Positions 42,854-43,993 of a DNA stretch of 43,993 nucleotides are shown here, piece after piece. The first letter of the stretch is position 1, and every line of letters begins with the position of its first letter. The notes below the pieces were generated by a model. It saw only the letters and a list, made by a program, of their open reading frames with translations. It did not search any database and was not told where the DNA came from. The DNA comes from Geobacteraceae bacterium (GTDB taxonomy: Bacteria; Desulfobacterota; Desulfuromonadia; Geobacterales; DSM-12255). The stretch covers positions 31,200-75,192 of the forward strand of contig JACABD010000003.1 of assembly GCA_013377075.1 (NCBI GenBank). The letters run 5' to 3'. The position numbers were made by a program, and so were the translations under genes.

Positions 42854-43993
42854 TCAATTCTGTTTATAATTGAGCCCCTGGAAGGTTTTAGTTACAAAAA
42901 CCATTATCCTGTTAGCTTCTATAGGCCCTATTGGGCTAAAAAAGCTGTCAGAGTAGGCTATCCTGTTATAGTCAATGCCGCAGTATAAATCCTTGTAGAC
43001 TTCGTACTTCACCCCTGCAGTAAATAAATTCCGATACAGATCCCTGCTGTTGTTCAGATATTTGTCGGTGCTTAATGAAAAATGCGATGTAACTCTTAGT
43101 GTAACTAGATGGGAAACATCAATACCTGTCGTGAACCATTGGCTGTTAGCATTATCTGTACTGTTGATCGTATCATTATATCTGCCGTAAATACCAATCA
43201 CCCCCCGCGAGTAGTCACGCTCAATACGACCACTTACACTTCTGCGTTCCGAACTTGATAGCCCAGGATCATTATCAAAGGTAACGCCGCTATCGAGGGA
43301 AAATCTGTATTGGTCAACCGCTTGAAGGATACCAACATTCCAGAATGGCGATGTTGTGGTTGAGCCGCCACTGGCAGGAAAGAAGATCGAATAGCCCGCC
43401 TCTGCATGGATATTTGAATCTTTTGCATGTCTGTATTCTGCACCGACAACATGGGTCAATCGGTCGTGAGATTGCCCGGTTTCAGGGATTATCCGGCTGT
43501 AGTCAGCTTTTGTGTAGACATTGCTTCTTGGACCAGTATCCCTTGTCAGCTTGAGAAAGCCGCCATGCTCTTCATTGTTGATGCTCTGACTACCCGAGTA
43601 GCTCCTGTTTACGTAGCGATAACCGGCGCTTGCTGACCATCTTGGGTTTATACGGTAATCAATGTAGGGTGAAACGGAGAAAATATTCTGATTGTAAAGA
43701 TTTGCATACTGGGTCTGCCGGTTGCCATCAAAGGAATTCTTCTTGTACTCGTCAGAAATATTCAGGTAGAGAAAGTTGTCGATAAGCCTTATATTGCCGG
43801 CCGCAAGCAGGTTATGTCGCAGTTCGTTACCTTGTTTTCCGCTATGGAACATTATGTATTCAGGTTCGTAGTTTAAATTCCATGTCCATAGTCTGGAGTT
43901 GTAATCGCCCTTTAGGGAAGGGCTTATATGGGTTATAAAGCCGGAGAGGCGGTTACTCCTTGTTTCGTAAATATTGTCGTTGTACTCTTCCAG
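42854..43993 (-). CDS. PEP-CTERM system-associated outer-membrane beta-barrel (5' end outside window)
   Basis: The frame is open from the stop at 42854 to the right edge, giving the last 379 residues. An internal Met at 43852 is not the start, since the extension (LEEYNDNIYETRSNRLSGF, then ITHISPSLKGDYNSRLW) matches the conserved N-terminal barrel strands with DDN-like and P-x-L motifs. The remainder is alternating amphipathic strands rich in Tyr/Arg/Ser (YIDYRINPRWSASAGYRYVNRSYSG; HVVGAEYRHAKDSNIHAEAGY) and ends with an aromatic terminal strand. This fits the TIGR03016-type outer-membrane protein found in XrtA exopolysaccharide loci. It may be the outer-membrane outlet or an accessory of the exporter. 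Confidence 0.82.
   Translation of the reverse strand: MEEYNDNIYETRSNRLSGFITHISPSLKGDYNSRLWTWNLNYEPEYIMFHSGKQGNELRHNLLAAGNIRLIDNFLYLNISDEYKKNSFDGNRQTQYANLYNQNIFSVSPYIDYRINPRWSASAGYRYVNRSYSGSQSINNEEHGGFLKLTRDTGPRSNVYTKADYSRIIPETGQSHDRLTHVVGAEYRHAKDSNIHAEAGYSIFFPASGGSTTTSPFWNVGILQAVDQYRFSLDSGVTFDNDPGLSSSERRSVSGRIERDYSRGVIGIYGRYNDTINSTDNANSQWFTTGIDVSHLVTLRVTSHFSLSTDKYLNNSRDLYRNLFTAGVKYEVYKDLYCGIDYNRIAYSDSFFSPIGPIEANRIMVFVTKTFQGLNYKQN

Noticed and set aside
43234-43852. Met at 43852 as the start of the barrel protein
   Set aside because: The frame stays open to the window edge and the upstream residues match the family's N-terminal strands, so the true start is outside.

Overview
The window is almost entirely one strand (minus) of a large exopolysaccharide / surface-glycan locus tied to a PEP-CTERM/exosortase protein-sorting system. 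Gene families and gene style (XrtA with PrsK/PrsR, WbpP/TviB, Wzm/Wzt, a PEP-CTERM-associated outer-membrane barrel, small repeats kept inside reading frames) suggest a Gram-negative deltaproteobacterium of the Geobacter/Desulfuromonadales type. That placement is inference; no rRNA or other phylogenetic marker is present.

Layout, in the direction of transcription (right to left). (1) 43993-38226: end of an outer-membrane beta-barrel gene cut by the window edge, a membrane GT2, a WecC-type UDP-ManNAc dehydrogenase, and the Wzm/Wzt ABC exporter. (2) 38202-34046: an asparagine-synthase-like ligase without a glutaminase domain, a DUF362 protein, a TagD-like cytidylyltransferase and a CDP-glycerol:glycerophosphotransferase-like enzyme. 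(3) 34003-30715: a GT2, a cupin, a methyltransferase and a DegT-type sugar aminotransferase. (4) 30710-13122: a long run of glycosyltransferases (GT2, GT4-like, GT9-like, GT11 fucosyltransferase, membrane GT39) interspersed with an O-antigen-ligase-like protein, a deacetylase-like protein of an uncharacterised family, a FemAB/GNAT protein and a radical SAM enzyme. (5) 13092-10155: TviB/WbpO and WbpP, which together make UDP-GalNAcA, and a YdcF-like protein. (6) 10129-5081: exosortase fused to EpsI, histidine kinase PrsK and sigma-54 activator PrsR. (7) 4930-1: the likely output genes: a choice-of-anchor PEP-CTERM protein, a second PEP-CTERM protein with its own N-terminal membrane anchor, a CAP-domain protein, and a giant secreted DUF11-repeat protein running off the left edge.

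Genes from 43993 to about 8612 are packed with ATGA/GTGA overlaps or gaps of at most about 66 bases, so they are probably one very long operon. A good sigma-54 -24/-12 element lies directly upstream of the PEP-CTERM gene at 4930, next to prsR, which supports a local circuit PrsK -> PrsR -> sigma-54 -> exosortase substrates. At least fifteen glycosyltransferase-like genes imply a complex heteropolysaccharide with uronic acids, fucose, an amino sugar and possibly glycerol-phosphate. No initiating phosphoglycosyltransferase, Wza, Wzc, Wzx or WecB is seen, so parts of the pathway must lie outside the window. No gene-free stretch over 300 bases exists; no tRNA, rRNA, CRISPR, insertion sequence or clear terminator was found.
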